Assembly: GCF_023898315.1 (NCBI RefSeq)
Contig: NC_064617.1
Location: 621,045,000 to 621,108,999 of the forward strand
Origin: Schistocerca nitens
Taxonomy: Eukaryota; Arthropoda; Insecta; Orthoptera; Acrididae
Length of the DNA stretch: 64,000 nucleotides
Reading direction: 5' to 3'
Shown here: in pieces, positions 22,540-35,062 of the stretch
Layout of the letters: every line of letters begins with the position of its first letter
How positions within the stretch are numbered: position 1 is the first letter of the stretch
Notes under the pieces: generated by a model
Database searches by the model: none
What the model was told of the DNA's origin: nothing
The model's input: the letters and a program-made list of their open reading frames with translations, nothing else
Translations under genes and position numbers: made by a program

Positions 22540-24180
22540 GGCAACGTTAAAAGAGTGCAACGGGAATTCCACTGTTAACTGCACAGGAGATAGCGCGCAG
22601 GTGGAAAGAGTACACTGAAGGACTCTAAGAAGAGGAAGATTTGTTAGGTGTGATAGAAGAAGAAACAGGAGTCGATTTAGAAGAAACGGGGGGTCCAGTA
22701 TTAGAACCAGAGAGCTTTGGAAGAATTTACATCAAAAAACGCAGAAGGGATAGATAACATTCCATCAGAATTTCTAAAATCATTGGGAGAAATGGCAACA
22801 AAGGGGCTATTCATGTTGTTGTGTAGAATGTATGAGTCTAAGGACTTACCATCTGCCATTCGGAAAAATATCATCCACACAATTACGAAGACTGCAAGAG
22901 CTGACAAGTAAGAGAATTATCGTTCAATCAGCTTAACAGCTCACGCGTCCAAGTTGTTGACAAGAATTATATACAGAAGAATGGAAAAGAAAATTCGGTA
23001 TGTGCTAGATGACGATCACTTTGGCTTTGGAAAAGGTAAAGGCACCAGAGAGGCAATTCTGACTTTGCAGTTGATAAAGGAATCAAGGCCAAGAAACAAT
23101 CAAGACACGTTCATAGGATTTGTCGACCTGGAAAAAGCGTACGACAGTGTAAAATGGTGAAAGATTTTCAGAATTATGAGAAAAACGTAGATAAGATATA
23201 TGGAGAGACGGGTTACATACATTATGCACAACAGTCAAGAAGAAGTAGTATGAGAGGACGACTGAGAACGAATTGCTGATTTTAAAAAGAGTGCAAGACA
23301 AAGTTTTAGTGTTTCCCGTCTACTGTTCAATCTGTACATTGAACAAGTAATGACGGAAATAAAAGAAAGCTTCAGGAGTGGAATTAAAATTCAACGTGAA
23401 AGGATATTAGTGATACGATTCGCTGATGACATTGCTATTCTTAGTGAAAGTGAAGAAGAAGTACATGATCCGCTGAAGGAATGAACAGTCTACTGAGTAC
23501 AACGTATGGACTGAGACTAAATTGAAGAAAGACGAAGGCAATGAGAACTACTAGAAATAACAGCGAGAAACTTTACATCACGATGTTGGTCACGAAGTAG
23601 ATGAAGTTAAGGAATTCTGCTACCTACGCAGTAAAACAATTAATGACGGACGGAGCAAGGCGGACATCAAAAGTACACTAGCAATGGCAAAAAGGGCATT
23701 CCTGGCCAAGAGACGTCTACTAATATCAACTATCGGCCTTAACTGGAGGAAGAAATTTCTGAGAATGTACGTCTGGAGTACAGCATTGTATGGTAGTGAG
23801 ACATGGACTGTGGGAAAACCGGAACAGTAGATAATCGGAGGACTTGAGATGTGGTGCTACAGACGAACGTTGAAAATGGGTAGACTGATGATGAGAAGGT
23901 TCTGCGCAGAATCGGAGAAGAAAGGAGTATATGGTACACAATGTCGCGGGGAAGGAAGAGGTTGACAGAACATCCATTAAGACATAAGGGAATTACTTCC
24001 ATGGTACTAGAGGGAGCTGTAGAGGGCAATAGCTGTAGAAGAAGACAGAGATTGGAATATATCCAGCAAATAATTGGTCACGTAGGTTGCAAGTGCTACT
24101 CTGAGATGAAGAGGTTGGCACAGGAGAGGAATTTGTGGTGGGCCTCATCAAACCAGTCAGAAGACTGATAACACAAAAAA
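22540..24180 (+). pseudogene. Non-LTR retrotransposon reverse transcriptase (broken)
   Basis: Plus-strand pieces in order: EIARRWKEYTEGL and EEEDLLGVIEEETGVDLEE (22590-22690), then the RT finger NAEGIDNIPSEFLKSLGEMA, ENYRSISLTAHASKLLTRII, motif A FIGFVDLEKAYDSVKW (to 23157), motif C RFADDIAILSESEEE (about 23418-23462), TALYGSETWTVGK, EMWCYRRTLKMG, and the terminal GRKRLTEH...LEGAVEGN, RQRLEYIQQIIGHVG and SEMKRLAQERNLWW ending near 24165. The catalytic Asp residues of motifs A and C are retained but several stops and frameshifts lie between the blocks. No endonuclease domain is visible. The 3' end is near 24180 (aacacaaaaaag). Clade not assigned. Confidence 0.85.
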
Positions 24181-24249
24181 GACTTGTTAATGGTATCGTT
24201 GACACATTGACAAGTGTAAACCAAGAATGCTTGGTAAGATATCTACATT

Positions 24250-27070
24250 CACAATTCCTAAGAGCGGATGACAGCGTGCAACTGAGTTGCTTGGCATTGT
24301 GCGCAAGGATTTATTTACCGGTAGCCCCATAAAGTACATGTCACAAAGTATAGCCAAGTACATGTATGTACTAGAAGATGATTGTTGCAGAAGGACTTCC
24401 TGTTATTTTCTTAAGAGTAAAGATCAAACATTGGAATTTTTCTGTGTGTTTAGGACCTGGGCAAGAAATTGACTTGGTATGAATAACAAAGCAGTTAGAC
24501 GAGACGATGAGAGTGAATTTATGAAGTTTTATTTATCTGTCAGAGAGAATGGAATAGAGCAGAAGATTTGAGTGCCCTGTAGACAAGAACATAATTGTGT
24601 AGTGGACAGCACTAACAGATCAGTTTGTGAAATGGCACAGCGCATGTTATTTTAATCTGGTCTGCTAAAGCAATACTTGGCAGAGACATGCAGTACAGCT
24701 GTTTACATGAAGAACTATGGTTCTCACTGAGCTCTTCCACAGATGTTACAGAAGCGAAAAGTATCTTGTTTGAACCATAAAAGGTGTTTGGTAGTCAAGT
24801 CTTCTTCCATATAGTAAAACTCCGTCCGAACAGGCCTCAGAAGGCCCCACAGTACTGATTGACTTCTGTGTCATCCTCAGCTTCTAGGCATCACAGGCTG
24901 CAGATATGGAGGGGCACGTAGTCATCACACTGCTGTCCCAGTCATTGTCGGTTTTCGTGACTGGAGCAGCTACTTTTCAATCAAAAGAGCTGAGTGTATC
25001 CAGCTTGCCAACAGCAGTCCGCAGACCCAGACGGTAACCCACCCAATTGCTAGCTAAACGCAACAGCGGTTAACTTCAGTCATCTGACGGGAAGCGGTGT
25101 GACAGGGGCAAAGCCGTTCACCCCTCGTCCATATACCAGTTCAAAGTAGAGCAAAGTGGAATGCCAAAGCTCAAGATCTTGTTTCGGGTGTTATTATTAT
25201 ATGATTAAATGACGAAAGATTAGAGACTATCCACAGAACCCCAAGAAATTGGTGAAAGACAGGATTGTTCTTTTGCTGGAGAATGAGAGCATGACTGACA
25301 CTACCAGGACATCAGCTTCACATAATGAAGATTACTGTATGTTCTGTCTGAGTAAACAGTATCGTGAACTGGAAGAGGCTGAGGAAGTAGTGGAAGTCAG
25401 CAGTGCTGGGAGTGACAGAGACACTGGTCAAGACCCGTATCACATCCTGGACGCTCAGTCAGTGGCAGACGCAGAAGAGACTGAGATGCACTAACGGACA
25501 CACATGCTCCAGAAGAGGACCAGCCAGACAGGACAGCCCATGTACCTGAACCAAAGTAGGTGTACCTGGATTATAACACCTACTTGGCAAGTGAGTTCCC
25601 CATTTTGGGAGGAGATCCTGTGAACTTGGAGGGTGCCATGTCCGAGAGTGATGGAGAAGGTTGGATAAAGGCCGGTGAAAGACGAGAAACAGTGTTTCCA
25701 GGAAAATGGTGTTTGGTAACTTGAGGACCCACCAAAGAGTATAACTATTGTGGGTAACAAGTGAGCATTTAAGCTGAAAGGCAATGCAGATATTACAGCA
25801 CTGTACTGTGATAGACTTGTTGCTTGGAGATTTACACTTTGGTGTAGATGGCTGTGAATACTTCCCAGGTGTTGTGAGATGTAGCACCCTAAAGCTCTCT
25901 TTAGTTTAGCCGTAAATCTTAGTTTTGACATTAAGACTGCTTTTCTGTGTGGGGACTTGGATTAAACTTTTCTCATGACGCAAATGGTATTATATCAAAA
26001 GGGAATGAAAGTAAAATCTATAAGGTATCTAAGGATATCTGCGCTTTAAACTGTCAGCTGAAGAGTGAAATTAATAGGCAAAGGGGTTTTTCTTAGTCTT
26101 AGATTATATTGAAAATACTGATGAAGTGTTCATTAAAAGTTGAGGTGAAAATCTTGCAATTGTTGCTTTGCATGTGATGAAAGAGAATTTGTATCAGGGA
26201 TTATGAGAGCATTTTGAAGTTAAAGATACAGGTGGAGCAAAGTCCTGCCTAGGTGTATGCAGAAACAGCGAGGAAAGTAGTTTAAAACTTGACCAGAAGG
26301 GCGATATTGTAGATCTGCTGAAACGCTGCGATATGTATGATTTTACTCCTGTTGCAATACTAATGGAAGCTGGATTAAAGCTTTAGGATGTGCAGGGTGA
26401 TGAGGTTCAAGTGCCATATAAATAACTTGTGTGATTTTTGTTATATATCAGTACTAACACAAGACCTGACATACCTTACACAACTGGTGTTTCAAGCCAA
26501 TATAATTATAAGCTTACAAGAGTGCAGCAGAAGGACAGCAAAAAGTATTGTTATCTGAATGGTACTATGAATAATTATGACACTGTGATTAACAAAGGAG
26601 ATTTCAAACATATGCATATAACTATTCACTTAGACTCAGATTTTGTAGATAACTACAAATTGGTCGCAATATGAAAGTGCTTTTCTGTAGGGGATAAATG
26701 TAACTTCCTAAGAGAGTAAGGAACTGATAGATGTAGCAGCCTCAACTAATGAAGCTGAATACGCTACTTTAAATTCTGCAGCCAAAGAGGTAGCGAATTT
26801 GAGAGGGCTGACAGGAGAATTGTTAAATAATAAACAGCATAAACCTGTAAACATTTTCAATGGCAACCGGAGTTCAATTAGACTTTCACGAAGCATGTGT
26901 TGCATTGTAGATTGCAAATCACAGAATGTATAAAAAGAAGTGAGACTGTTGTTAAGTGCTTACTCTCAAAGGAAATAACTGCTGATGCATTAACAAAACC
27001 ACTTACTAGGGAGTAACATGTGTATCTCGTTCACAAGTTAAAACTGTTGCCATATTTTAGTGGTAGTGCC
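24250..27070 (+). pseudogene. Ty1/copia integrase, RT and RNase H remnants
   Basis: Read in shifting frames: integrase pieces KYMYVLEDDCCRRTSCYFLK (24350-24410), DDESEFMKFYLSVRENGIEQ (24505-24560), VVDSTNRSVCEMAQRML and YLAETCSTAVYMKNYG (to 24720). RT pieces follow: VFPGKWCLVT near 25700, DCFSVWGLGL near 25935, LAIVALHVMKENLYQGL and EHFEVKDTGGAKSCLGVC near 26155-26260, and TRPDIPYTTGVSSQYN (26460-26505). RNase H: AASTNEAEYATLNSAAKEVA (26731-26790), NKQHKPVNIFNGNRSSIRLS, then relics of the DALTKPL...HLVHKLKLLPYF block to 27060. The RT YVDD box is replaced (GENLAIV), so the polymerase is dead. The order IN-RT-RH identifies the copia type. Confidence 0.8.
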
Positions 27071-27071
27071 A

Positions 27072-27190
27072 TGTTGATAATATGGATCATTGTTTTATCT
27101 TTGTCATTGACGTCTACCAGGTGTACGTACCAAGTAACATGTTTTCTGTGAGTACAAGTATTATGAACAAAGTAATAGCTTTTATCAACA
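27072..27190 (+). mobile_element. Possible 3' LTR of the copia element
   Basis: Immediately after the RNase H relic, the sequence begins TGTTGAT and 119 bp later ends ATCAACA, a perfect 7-bp inverted terminus of the TG...CA type. The preceding stretch (agtggtagtgcca) is a weak polypurine tract. No 5' LTR was found for confirmation, so this is tentative. Confidence 0.4.
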
Positions 27191-28225
27191 CAAACCTAGC
27201 TCTGCTATAGAAATCGTCTTTGGCAAAAAACGGAGGATACTGAAGCAAATAGCACAAGGTATGTGGTGGTAAACGTGTGGCAGAGCCTAGACATCAATGA
27301 AAAATTTGCAGATAATGGTATTTTGGTGGTCCATATTTCAGGATATCTAGAATCTCCGGAGCAGCTGCAGCAATTTCAGGTGTGAGATCTGGATTAACTG
27401 GAAACTGAGGGGTCTAGGAGTGGGCAGATGGAAGCAAGAAGTGAGACACAGAACATTTTGCCCAAGGAAATGGAGTTGAAAGCTTATTGAACGAATGTGA
27501 TATGGACGCATTGTTGATAACACTGACCAGACAATCAGAAATATGGAATGAGTTCATTACGATGGATGAAGGACACAACTGTTCACGGTCACCACAAAAG
27601 ACATAAAAGTGTGCTTGCTTTTGGTGAGTATATTATAGAATATCCAGTGGCAACATTAAATAGAAACTTCGTAAAATACGACTACGTACATACTTTTTAG
27701 CACCGCAGTTTTCTTTGATATGTGATCGAAAATGTATCATAATGTAATTATTCAGAGGATACAAAACTTAGCAGGATATTTGGTTACATGATAAACTATC
27801 AGTAAAGGTCCTCACTCGATTTTCTTTGTATATATGGGGTGGCGAGCATGTTTTGAGAAATTCATGCAGAAATACCATTAGCATCGAAAATGCCTTAACA
27901 GTCCCGAAAAACCGATATTACAGTCACTAATACTGTACATTGCTTTTCCTTCATGATCGTTCTCCTTAGATAAATGGAATTTCTACAGCTATGTATTGTG
28001 TTCAGATTGGTACCTTGTAGTAAGCTGCGCATACGGAATTGAAATTCAGCATCTCCTACTTGAGTTACAATCTCTGTCGATCTGCTGCTGTCGTCACAAA
28101 AGGAATATCAGTCCCTGTACTTTTACACACATCAAAAATTTTTCCATCACATAGGTTCCGGGAGTTCCGGAACCTGTACAGAAAATTGGAATAGAGATCA
28201 ACATAAACATAATTTTTGCCCTTTA
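27191..28225. other. Unassigned stretch
   Basis: No gene, repeat or structural RNA recognised. Confidence 0.3.
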
Positions 28226-28235
28226 TATTGCTCAT

Positions 28236-28388
28236 ATTCAAAAAATGTGTGTTAAATCTTATGGGACTTAACTGCTAAGGTCAGCAGTCCCTAAGCTTAC
28301 ACACTACTAAACCTAAATTTCCTAGGTACAACCACACACACCCATGCCAGAGGGAGGACTCGAACCTCCGCTGGGACCAGCCGCATAG
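28236..28388 (-). mobile_element. tRNA-derived SINE, family A2, 5'-truncated
   Basis: Same family as 18318-18522, minus strand. Flanked by a perfect 10-bp target-site duplication, tattgctcat, at 28226-28235 and 28389-28398. The tRNA-like head stops short of the A-box region, so this is a truncated insertion, consistent with LINE-driven priming that stopped early. Confidence 0.88.
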
Positions 28389-28589
28389 TATTGCTCATGA
28401 AAACCACACTCTGCGTGCTGTACCACCATACGGCGAGACCATCACAGATGGTGGTCCAGACTGCTGCACACACCGGCACATATAATACCCAGTATCTCAT
28501 TCTCTTATATTGATGCATGCCTGTATTCATCGTGGCATACTATCCACAAGTTCATCAAGGCACTGTTGGTCTAGATTTTCCCACTCGTC

Positions 28590-29500
28590 AATGACGATTC
28601 AGCGTAGATCCCTCAGAGTGGTTGGTGGGTCACGTCGTCCATAAAGAGCCCTCTTCATTCTATCCCAGGCATGTTCGATAGGGTTCATGTCTGGAGAAAA
28701 TGATGGCCACTCTAATCGAGCGATGTCGTGATCCTGAAGGAAGTCATTCACAAGATGTTTACGACTGTGGCGCGAATTGTCGTCCATGAAGAATGCCTCG
28801 CCAGTATGCAGCCGATATGGTTGCAATATCGGTCGGAGGATGGCATTCACGTATCGTACAGCCATTACGGCTCCTTCCATGACCACCAATGGCGTACGTC
28901 GGCCCCACAGAATGCCATCCCAAAACAGCATGGAACCCACCTTGGAGCACTCACTGGACAGTGTGTCTGAGGCGTTCAGCCAGAACGTGTTGCCTCCAAA
29001 CACTGGTTGAAGGCATACGCGACACTCATAGGTGAAGAGAACGTGATGCGAATCATGAGTGGTCCATTCGGCATGTTGTTGCGCCCATCTGTACGGCGCT
29101 GCATGGTGTCGTGGTTGCAAAAATGGACCTCTCCATGGACGTCGGGAGCGAAGCTGCGCGTCATGCAGCCTATTGCGCACAGTTTGAGTCGTAACACGGT
29201 GTCATGTGGCTGCATGAAAAGCATTATTCCACATGGTGCGTTGCTGTCAATGTAACTCCGAGCCATAAACCGTAGGTAGCGCTCATCCATTGCAGTAGTA
29301 GCACTTGGGCGGTCTGAGCGAGGCATATCATTGACAGTTTCTGTCTCTCTTTATCTCCTCCATGTCCGAACAATATTGCTTTGGTTCATTCTGAAATGCA
29401 TGGACACTTTCTTTGTTGAGAGCCTTTCCTGGCGCAAAGTAACAATGCGGACACGATCGAACCGCGGTACTGACAGTCTTGGCGTGGTTGAACCACAGAC
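28590..29500 (-). pseudogene. Tc1-like transposase, family C (broken)
   Basis: Minus strand, from about 29480 down: FDRVRIVTLRQERLSTKKV and MHFRMNQSNIVRTWRR (helix-turn-helix), MPRSDRPSATTAMDERYLRF, a frameshift, then a 193-codon open run from 29180: NRLHDAQLRSRRPWRGPF, HHVLFTYECRVCLQ, LFWDGILWGRRTPLVVMEG, FFMDDNSRHS and MNPIEHAWDRMKRALYGRR. The catalytic triad is damaged: the first Asp (family FTDE) is Tyr here, FTYE. Second Asp and Glu remain with the usual 34-residue spacing. Stops and a frameshift in the N-terminal part confirm it is inactive. It is distinct in sequence from families A and B. Confidence 0.85.
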
Positions 29501-29519
29501 AGCGCGAGCCGTGTACTAG

Positions 29520-29739
29520 AGTGCTGCGACGCTCAACGTTTGACCGGTCACGGCTAACCTGTTGACTGGGGGACCGAGCCGCTTGAGTCCGGCCCTACAC
29601 GACTCGGCTCGGTCATGTACTCGCCGCATGGCTGTTGTCCGGATTCCGGACACGCGGAAAACCGAGTATGACCGGTCGCCGCTGACTTCTCACCTCGCCT
29701 AGCCCCGGCTCGCTGCACTGTACTGTACAAATCCAGCGC

Positions 29740-29803
<64 letters not shown>

Positions 29804-30110
29804 AAATGTATTTATCTCTTTCTCTCTCTCTTTGAATAAAAAAGTAACGTTTGCAAGAACGGGTACGTGACACAGCTAAATTCATAAAGTACTTGGAAAG
29901 TAAAATGATATTTCAGTACAATCGTGGATAGAAAACGAGTCTCATTTCCAAACAGAAGATATATTTTTCCTTTCATTAATAGGAAACATTAAATAAGTGC
30001 TGTCCTTGTAACCTAGAAGACAACCATTTTCATAAAGAAAGCGTACAAAGAAAATTAAACGTTTACAGACGTAACTTGTCACACTTTTCACTTGTTTGCA
30101 ACAGAAACAA
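29520..30110. other. GC-rich block and (CT)n/(CA)n microsatellite
   Basis: GC-rich DNA at 29520-29720 with CpG-containing words and repeated 'accggtc' elements, then (TC)n running into (AC)n at 29741-29803 and a shorter (TC)n at 29815-29832. No gene recognised. The minus-strand open frame across the microsatellite (Arg-Glu repeats) is an artefact of the repeat. Confidence 0.5.
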
Positions 30111-30114
30111 AATT

Positions 30115-30489
30115 ATAGTTATTGTTGATCAGCAGTAAATCACTAACGCGTTCCGGATTTTATTGGCTGCGGTGATTTGTTAGTAACATGCCGGCTTTAC
30201 CAAAGCATCTTTCACTAGGTGCGCTTGTTTCTGGGATACATAAAATACGTCTTGCAACTGCAGCCAGGCCTGACAGACCTGTTTCATGTTTGCTCCACCA
30301 CTTTAAGATGTCATCCTCATCTCCGGGGTGCATTAAAATGTAGAGATCTACTTCATCTACTGCGGATGATCTGTTGTTACCCCATTCCTCGAAACGATCT
30401 CTCTTTATGGTTGGTGCAGACGCAGTACTTGAAGGATCTATGACTATAAACGAAAGAGACAAGTAATACAGAACTGATGTGGAAATCAT
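30115..30489 (-). pseudogene. hAT transposase C-terminal dimerisation domain
   Basis: Minus-strand translation includes DEVDLYILMHPGDEDDILKW, then WSKHETGLSGLAAVARRILC and IPETSAPSERCFGKAGMLLT, and after a stop PERVSDLLLINNN. This is the conserved C-terminal hAT block (W...L..AR..L.IP.TSAPSER.FS.AG). The domain mediates transposase dimerisation. The rest of the transposase is missing, and the consensus Arg after NHRSQ is followed by a TAA. This may be a MITE-like leftover or a truncated copy. Confidence 0.82.
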
Positions 30490-30499
30490 CGAAACGTTC

Positions 30500-30879
30500 C
30501 CGTGGAAACGAGGTGTTTTACGTTGATGAAATATTATACGAATTATAGCATTCCCGTTTCTCTATAATACACTATCCACTAACTATGCAAAAACGATTAT
30601 GTTAATGATTGCATTTTCTGCCTGCTCAAGTAGCACAAATTTGTCGCACATTGCTAAGAATTTCTTGCTTTCCATTTCTTTCAAGTATATTAAGATCACG
30701 GAAAGACGGCCGAAGAAACATAGCAATTTTACGTTTAGAAGTGATCACAATCTTCTCACAAACGAAAGTCAAGGCTCGATTTAATCGTTTGTACCTCATG
30801 TTGAAAAATACATATCTGTTTGTACACATCATTTACGCTAGTTAATTATAAATCTATCACGTGTCATAATGAAACAGTG
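30500..30879. other. Unassigned stretch before the gypsy LTR
   Basis: AT-rich with no recognised gene; open frames of about 60-78 codons only. Confidence 0.3.
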
Positions 30880-31594
30880 TGCATGGGGGCTTAATTAAAA
30901 TGCAATAATTTTAGTAGCTGTGTCCGGTTCCGAAGTCTCGTAACTGGTTGGCCCTGAGTAGTAGTAGTACGCAATCTGACTGCATAAAATAACAATAATG
31001 AATGACAAGAAATTTCCGCTAACACAATTGATTAATTAAGTCCCCTGCAACTATAAAAGCTACGAAACAACAAAGCACAAGTGTAACTGTTCTTTGTGTG
31101 GTAGTGTGACTCAACGTACATGTATCTGGCACTGTTCTTCCTCAATACGAGAAGATATTTTAAACACCATTTACAATGAACTAATTGAAAAACCAGAAAT
31201 ACTATAGCGGCACACAGAAACCAGAATTACAAGTCTAACACATGAACACGATCCAGATTCTTGGTTGACTGAACCTGTGACCAAGAGGCATTGTCATTAA
31301 ATAAATCTGAAATATTTTTTTTTACCTCAATATATATTGACGAAAAATACACTGTGATCATTGCAACATCTTCCATCTATGCATTACACCAACCAAACAG
31401 CATCTACTCTCTCGCCCAACACAACAACAACTGCACTCGACATCCTCTGAACTAGTACTGCTCTCGACATCCTCTCAACAAGTACTGCCCACGGCAACCT
31501 CTGAACTACTACTGCCCCAGTGGAGGCGGCGGAATAATAATCTTTGACGCAATCTCTGGGGCTGTGATTCAGTATAGCCACCTTTCATATGCCA
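30880..31594 (-). repeat. 3' LTR (complete, 715 bp)
   Basis: On the plus strand it runs from TGCATGGGGGCTTAATTAAA to a CA at 31593-31594. The next bases, ctcctcc (31595-31601), are a polypurine tract when read on the minus strand (ggaggag), which fixes this boundary. It contains three imperfect repeats of about 30 bp with 'ctcgacatcctctgaac' at 31434-31515. Compared with the other LTR it has an extra segment of about 25 bp near 30920-30945. Confidence 0.8.
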
Positions 31595-31602
31595 CTCCTC
31601 CA

Positions 31603-34600
31603 TGGGCTAGAATTTGGTGATATTTTTGCCAGCATTGGTGGTGAAAATACCACCCAATTCGTCCAAAAAACACAGACTAAGTAAAAGATATTTATAAGTA
31701 AATATTACATAACGAAACAAATTTTGGCTTTGCACTGGCCCTTCAATAACCTAATATATAAAATACAGTAAGGAATACAAATGCTTGCATACATGTGACT
31801 TTACATAATAGTTTACAAAAGTATCATTTCTCAGAGTAGTTAAACAGTTCAATAAAAGGCACCAGCAATGACGAATAGGTGCAGGTAAGAGTCTCATAAC
31901 AGTTCATAAACAGTCTATACACAATAAATCAGTTTATACAAATATTCACATAAAATGTTTTCAGTAGTTCAATAAACAAGTAGCACTCCTCAGAGTAGGT
32001 GACAGTTCCAACAGTAGCACCCAGCAATGTTGAACAGGTGCAGACAGCAACAGGTGACATCTCATCAGTGGTTGAGCAGTTCCAACAGTGACACCCAGCA
32101 ATGTTGAACAGGTGCAGACAGCAACAAGTGACATCATCTCAGTAGAAGCAGTTCCATCAGTAGCACCCAGTAATGTTGAACAGATGCAGACAGCAACAAG
32201 TGACACTATTTCAGTAGAAGCAGTTCCATCAGTGGCACCCAGCAATGGCGAACAGGTGCAGGTAACAGTGCATAATATTCACCAGCAATAATTACACAGT
32301 TCATCAGAGTTCCTCAGCAGAAATTAAACATTTCCAAGTGGCACCCACCAATGTTAATAGGCGTAAGCACGAACAACAGTTTGAATGCAGACACAATTTC
32401 TTTTACAAAACTATTTTCAAAGCTCTTACACTAAACATACAAATTATAATAAACACACAAATGATATCAGATAATTGTTACATTAACTTTTAGAAATACT
32501 CAAATATCAGTAAACCTATAATATTTATGGATGTCAGTGCAAGCCACAACAAACAAGTAAAATAATATTTAGGAGGTATGTCGGTACCAATTATTTGGCA
32601 TTAGGAAAGGAAAACACACAAAACACACTCACTCATCTTTCATCCACCAATTAAGTACTATTGTGTAATTGAATAGTGTTAACTGTGTAAATGCAATTCT
32701 GTCAAAATTTGATGTTCAACATGTGTATCAAGTAGTAGTGGCAGCAGTGTATAATAGTCAATAATAGTTACTCAACGTCATAGTCATCATGGCAAGACCG
32801 ATGTTTGCCAAGCCAAATACAAAATGTACGGTTGCTGAACAACAGTCAGTGTGCCAAGATATGCAAATACTTCCTCTCTCCTAAAAAAAGTGTATACTGC
32901 TTATTGATTTAACAAAATGTGTGTGTAGAAATCTTCCTTCCACTGGAGTGTTCTAGTCGACCATCTTCATCCCTCTTGTTCCATATAAACCAACAAAAAA
33001 AACATGCTCCTCACTTACTTTACCTCTTATCCACCAAAAATCCAGTAACCATCAGCATCACATAATCTCAACACTTCAATAATACCTCTTCAATACGTCG
33101 ATACATATAAACCTTATCACCAATATAATTTACCTTACCTCTTATCCACCAAAACTCCAATAATCATACGATGATACATATACCAATATCATTTCACTTC
33201 CTTACCAATGTAGTTCGTAGAATTATAGCAGTTCATTTTCTTCACCAATATCATTTACCTTACCTCTTATCCACCAAAACTCCAATAATCATCACCGTCA
33301 CATAACCTCAATACTTCAATAATACCTCTTCAATACATCGATACATATAAACCTTATCACCAATATCATTTCACTTCCATAACAACTCTTTCCTCTACTC
33401 AGTCTCCTCGAACAAGCACAGATAAAATCCTAGTGCTAACTTCAATTCATCATCCCATACAACCGGAAGACAAAATGTCCACACACAACCTCTGTGTAAT
33501 CCACCTGAGTCAAATCTTCTACTCATTATGAATTAGAAAATACATTTTGGTTACCTTGTCCATCATAAAATAAAAGAAATGCATACATGACCGCTAACAG
33601 CCTTCAGTCTGAATAACTTTCAGTAAGTAGGTGTGAGTCCGTAGTATGAATGATCACATAAGACTTTGAAGGAATAAATCGTAATATTTCACAGTGTGTA
33701 CACCACTTCAAGATTAATGGCAAAACAGAAGCAAACATGTGGAGTATTTCTTTGTGTCAAGTGTCACTTGCTATTTCAATTGCTCGCGAAGAATGCAGTG
33801 TAATAACTTTCAATGGTCTAAAGCTAGTGTTGATATTTCATGTCGTTAGCTTCCTTTCTATTAGCATAAATTTATACAGCTTCCATAAAACCTCCAGTTC
33901 ATGTGACTTCAATGAAGTTTCTTGTACCAATGTAGTTCGTAGAATTATAACAGTTCACTTTCTTATCTTAAAATATAAAGCACTGAGCGTAAGCAAAACA
34001 TGCAATAGCGAGTAAATATACCAGTAGAGACAGAATGCCAACAAGTGGATGCAGCACAATCCCTACAACGAGGCTCTGCCAAGCGAACAATCTATAATTA
34101 ATACCATAGTGTAACCTAAACTCCATGTTCGTACACAGTATATACTTCTATATGCCAAATTAAAGAGTAGTTATGACAACAAAACAGAAATGTGTAAATA
34201 AGCAATCCATACGCAAAGCAGCAATTATATACCTTACATAATAAATAGGTTATTAGCATCATATCTGCATAATAAATTAAATGTTCATATGTAATCTCAA
34301 TAAGTAAACATGATGGCGCAAGCAGATAAATCACAAAGTATAACTTACATACATAACCGTATCAGCACAACTAATCAGGTGACAATTACAATTTAAATAA
34401 ATAGGCACAGCAGGCACATAATAAAAAATATGAATTAAGTGGAAAAGCATAGCAGCCAAGTGATGCATAATATACATAAGTAACAACCCTGTTGATTAAT
34501 CAATCATTCTCAAAATCAGTTAACACAAAATATAAATCACGTCATCGCGAGCAGCAAATTACGTATAAAGTACATACCTAAGTAGAAATATGTTACCTGA

Positions 34601-35060
34601 AAAATAAACTCAATTAATAGTTACCTTTTGAGTTTATTACTTTCTTCTTCGAAATTACATTCTTCCTAAAATATTTTCGATGGCAAGTCCTCTTAACGTC
34701 GGTCACACATAGAATTTACCTGAAGTTCTTAGATATTTTATACAAGTGTATACTGGAAAAAACTGAACCTTAATAACACAAGTTATCAAGTTACTATAGC
34801 TTTATACTGAATTTAATCAGAGAAATTAGACTGTGTATTTGTCTACGGCAGTCAGTGCATTCGCACTGAGCGCTCGATCAGCTATACGTAAGCGTGACGT
34901 AGGAAGTAATTGTTTGCGGTCTACGACTCCCTTGTGCGTCCCACACACTGACTGTCGCTTTGTGTATTTGCCGCCGCCAAAACACGGCGCGGTATCCTTG
35001 TATTCTCTGCGTGTTTACGTGTAACTGTAAATTTCTCAAAAGTATGTCATTCCACAAAAA
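31603..35060 (-). other. Long 3' noncoding region of the gypsy element
   Basis: Between the integrase stop (35063) and the polypurine tract. No env or other product recognised. It holds tandem repeats at 32003-32300, repeated 'tacctcttatccaccaaaa' segments at about 33020, 33135 and 33265, and a 40-bp direct repeat (accaatgtagttcgtagaat) at about 33205 and 33930. Confidence 0.6.
32003..32300. repeat. 72-bp tandem repeat, four units
   Basis: Units begin cagttcca at 32003, 32077, 32149 and 32221 (lengths 74, 72, 72 and a partial fourth). Each contains 'gcacccagcaatgttgaac' and 'ggtgcagacagcaacaag' with small changes. Looser relatives lie at 31850-31920 and 32320-32360. Confidence 0.88.
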
Positions 35061-35062
35061 TT

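Noticed and set aside
23726..24205. Overlapping minus-strand open frames of 70-96 codons
   Set aside because: They are antisense to LINE RT C-terminal blocks that make sense on the plus strand.
29613..29885. Arg-Glu-rich open frame
   Set aside because: It is the translation of a (CT)n/(CA)n microsatellite.
32003..32300. CRISPR-like direct repeats
   Set aside because: Units are contiguous, with no unique spacers, and lie in a eukaryotic LTR retrotransposon; a simple tandem repeat explains them.
31603..35060. Envelope gene in the minus-strand gypsy element
   Set aside because: No long open frame, signal peptide, furin-like site or transmembrane segment could be seen on the minus strand.
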